Below are positions 62,816 to 64,000 of a DNA stretch of 64,000 bases, in pieces (position 1 is the stretch's first letter; each line of letters starts with the position of its first letter). The notes below the pieces were generated by a model, which was not told where the DNA came from, ran no database searches, and saw nothing but the letters and a program-made list of their open reading frames with translations. This DNA comes from Ischnura elegans (lineage: Eukaryota > Arthropoda > Insecta > Odonata > Coenagrionidae), in the NCBI RefSeq assembly GCF_921293095.1, contig NC_060259.1, positions 41,955,812 to 42,019,811 of the forward strand. The letters are read 5' to 3'. Made by a program: the position numbers and the translations under genes.

Positions 62816-63412
62816 GTAATTTTATCAACTTAAAACACTTTTAGGTTAAAAACAGTTTTAAACATAATTCACTAATGTTTAAAGGCCTCATTTACATAAC
62901 TCATGACCTTATTTTATCCTCCTATGTTTTTAGCTGTAGAGTGCCTGAGCTTCCAAAATTTTCGACTAGAGATGAGATGCTTACGTTGAATTCCTAGCAT
63001 AAGTTTAAAATCATGCCCAGCTGATAATTTAAAATACTTTTTCAAAATCAAAGTATGGATAGCCTCTTTTATTATGTATGATCTTCAATGCATTAATAAT
63101 GTATACAATGTAATGTAATGTATCAAAATTGAAGCCGTTGATGAAATGAAACTGAATTGAAAAAATTGAAATCTTGGCGCGATAATTATCTAAGCAATGC
63201 TTGTAAATACTAAGATGGTCAGTTACTTTCAAATCACTATTTTATCCAAAAATTGTATGAAATACCATCAGCACAATGCAATGTTAAGCAATTTGCTTAG
63301 GTGCATTGTTCGCAGGCAGCTGCATCGGTGTACAAATGCTTTGGTCGTACATAGGTACACTCCACTTCACTAGTACACCCCAAAGATGTGCTCGAGTTAG
63401 AGCATGGTACAG

Positions 63413-64000
63413 TAAACTCTCGATTATACAAAGCAGGATATTACGAAATTTTCGATAATACGAAGTGAAATTGTGGTCCCGGCGAAAAGCCTATGGTAAC
63501 TACATGGTGCTAACGTCATCGCGCCTAACGACAGGAACTAGCAAAAAAAGGAATAGCATGATCATTCACAAGACAATGACTAATGTAAACACAGAATTCC
63601 CACTCCTGATGGCCTATGGTGGAACTTTTTCCCTAAAAAAGAAAACGTGCAGGATTTTGAATCAATGTGTTCCTTGTGCCGCCCCCTGGGAGTTGCCGTC
63701 CTACGCCATGGCATCATTGGAGAACTGGTAAATACGTGCCTGGCTGTCTTTCATCCTGGAATCACTGAATCGTATCGTATGGGCTTGAACTAAATTCATG
63801 AGAGAATGTGTGAAGGGCTTCAGTCTGTGCCTAGCGAATGTCTAAGCTGCAAACAGTGGAGAAGAATCAGCAGCCCTCTACCTCCCACCAACCTTCCATG
63901 TTTGGGGGGATCATTTTAGGGAATTCACACAAGTGAATCAATACTTCATCTAAATATGTTGAGAAATGATAAAACGTATGTTGTAGGAAAAAATGAATGT
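63413..64000 (+). mobile_element. Pogo/Tigger-like element, left end
   Basis: TA followed by CAGTAAACTCTCGATTATAC and ATTACGAAATTTTCGATAAT, the left terminal repeat style of pogo/Tigger elements. The element continues past the window edge, so I cannot say whether it carries a transposase. Frames in the visible part are short and unrecognised. Confidence 0.55.

Noticed and set aside
1..64000. CRISPR arrays, bacterial operons or phage modules.
   Set aside because: No regularly spaced repeats or prokaryotic gene organisation. The spliced genes and transposon types show that this is nuclear arthropod DNA.

Overview
The window is AT-rich, intron-rich nuclear DNA from an arthropod, most likely an insect. 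Two conserved spliced genes support this, and most of the remaining recognisable sequence is transposon debris of typical insect kinds. I cannot name the species. There are no rRNA genes, no CRISPR and no bacterial-type operons.

Host genes. Both recognised genes lie on the minus strand. (1) A Gi-class heterotrimeric G-protein alpha subunit: five coding exons at 14770-14650, 13346-13162, 12928-12642, 11626-11532 and 8221-8033. All junctions have GT/AG borders and matching phases. The last ~60 codons (G5 motif and C-terminal tail) are not visible and presumably lie beyond the left edge. (2) A CXXC-type zinc-binding protein of the CZIB/C1orf123 (UPF0587) family: three exons at 31243-31111, 29163-29054 and 24281-24141, a stop codon and a plausible poly(A) signal near 23991. 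Its first ~30 codons were not found. Weak exon-like frames on the plus strand (54313-54540, 62116-62301, 62678-62815) may belong to an unrecognised gene. A CpG-richer stretch at about 48.9-50.3 kb with a perfect CRE could be a promoter.

Mobile elements, left to right: a pogo/Tigger-like MITE (1825-2407); a tRNA-SINE with ATACC-repeat tail (3262-3550, copies at 28 and 33.4 kb); a 1.8 kb TIR element (3595-5380); a 1.8 kb TA-flanked TIR element carrying a nested PIF/Harbinger-type MITE (6061-7880); an ISL2EU-like transposon with a THAP-domain start (15792-18434); hAT-type MITEs, one broken by a piggyBac-type MITE (19.2-20.2 kb); a possible LTR (25.4-27.2 kb); three copies of a 650-660 bp element with AT duplications (26186, 28182, 32135); a composite of three tRNA-like units with a 12-bp target duplication (29590-30296); two Penelope-like remnants with long inverted terminal repeats and hammerhead-like motifs (31301-31609, 35826-36336); a hAT MITE containing two other elements (32121-33376); RTE/BovB-like LINEs (35.1, 36.8-38.7, 39.7 kb and a young copy at 60324-61906); two more hAT MITEs (40947-41211, 42346-42912); a CR1/Jockey-like LINE wreck (51.9-52.9 kb); and the left end of a pogo-like element running off the right edge (63413 on).

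The most interesting material is structural: two Penelope insertions with intact duplications and ribozyme-like folds, elements built from head-to-head tRNA-like promoter units, and a set of AT-duplicating AGGG...CCCT elements whose target preference is shown by an empty-site comparison inside a SINE.
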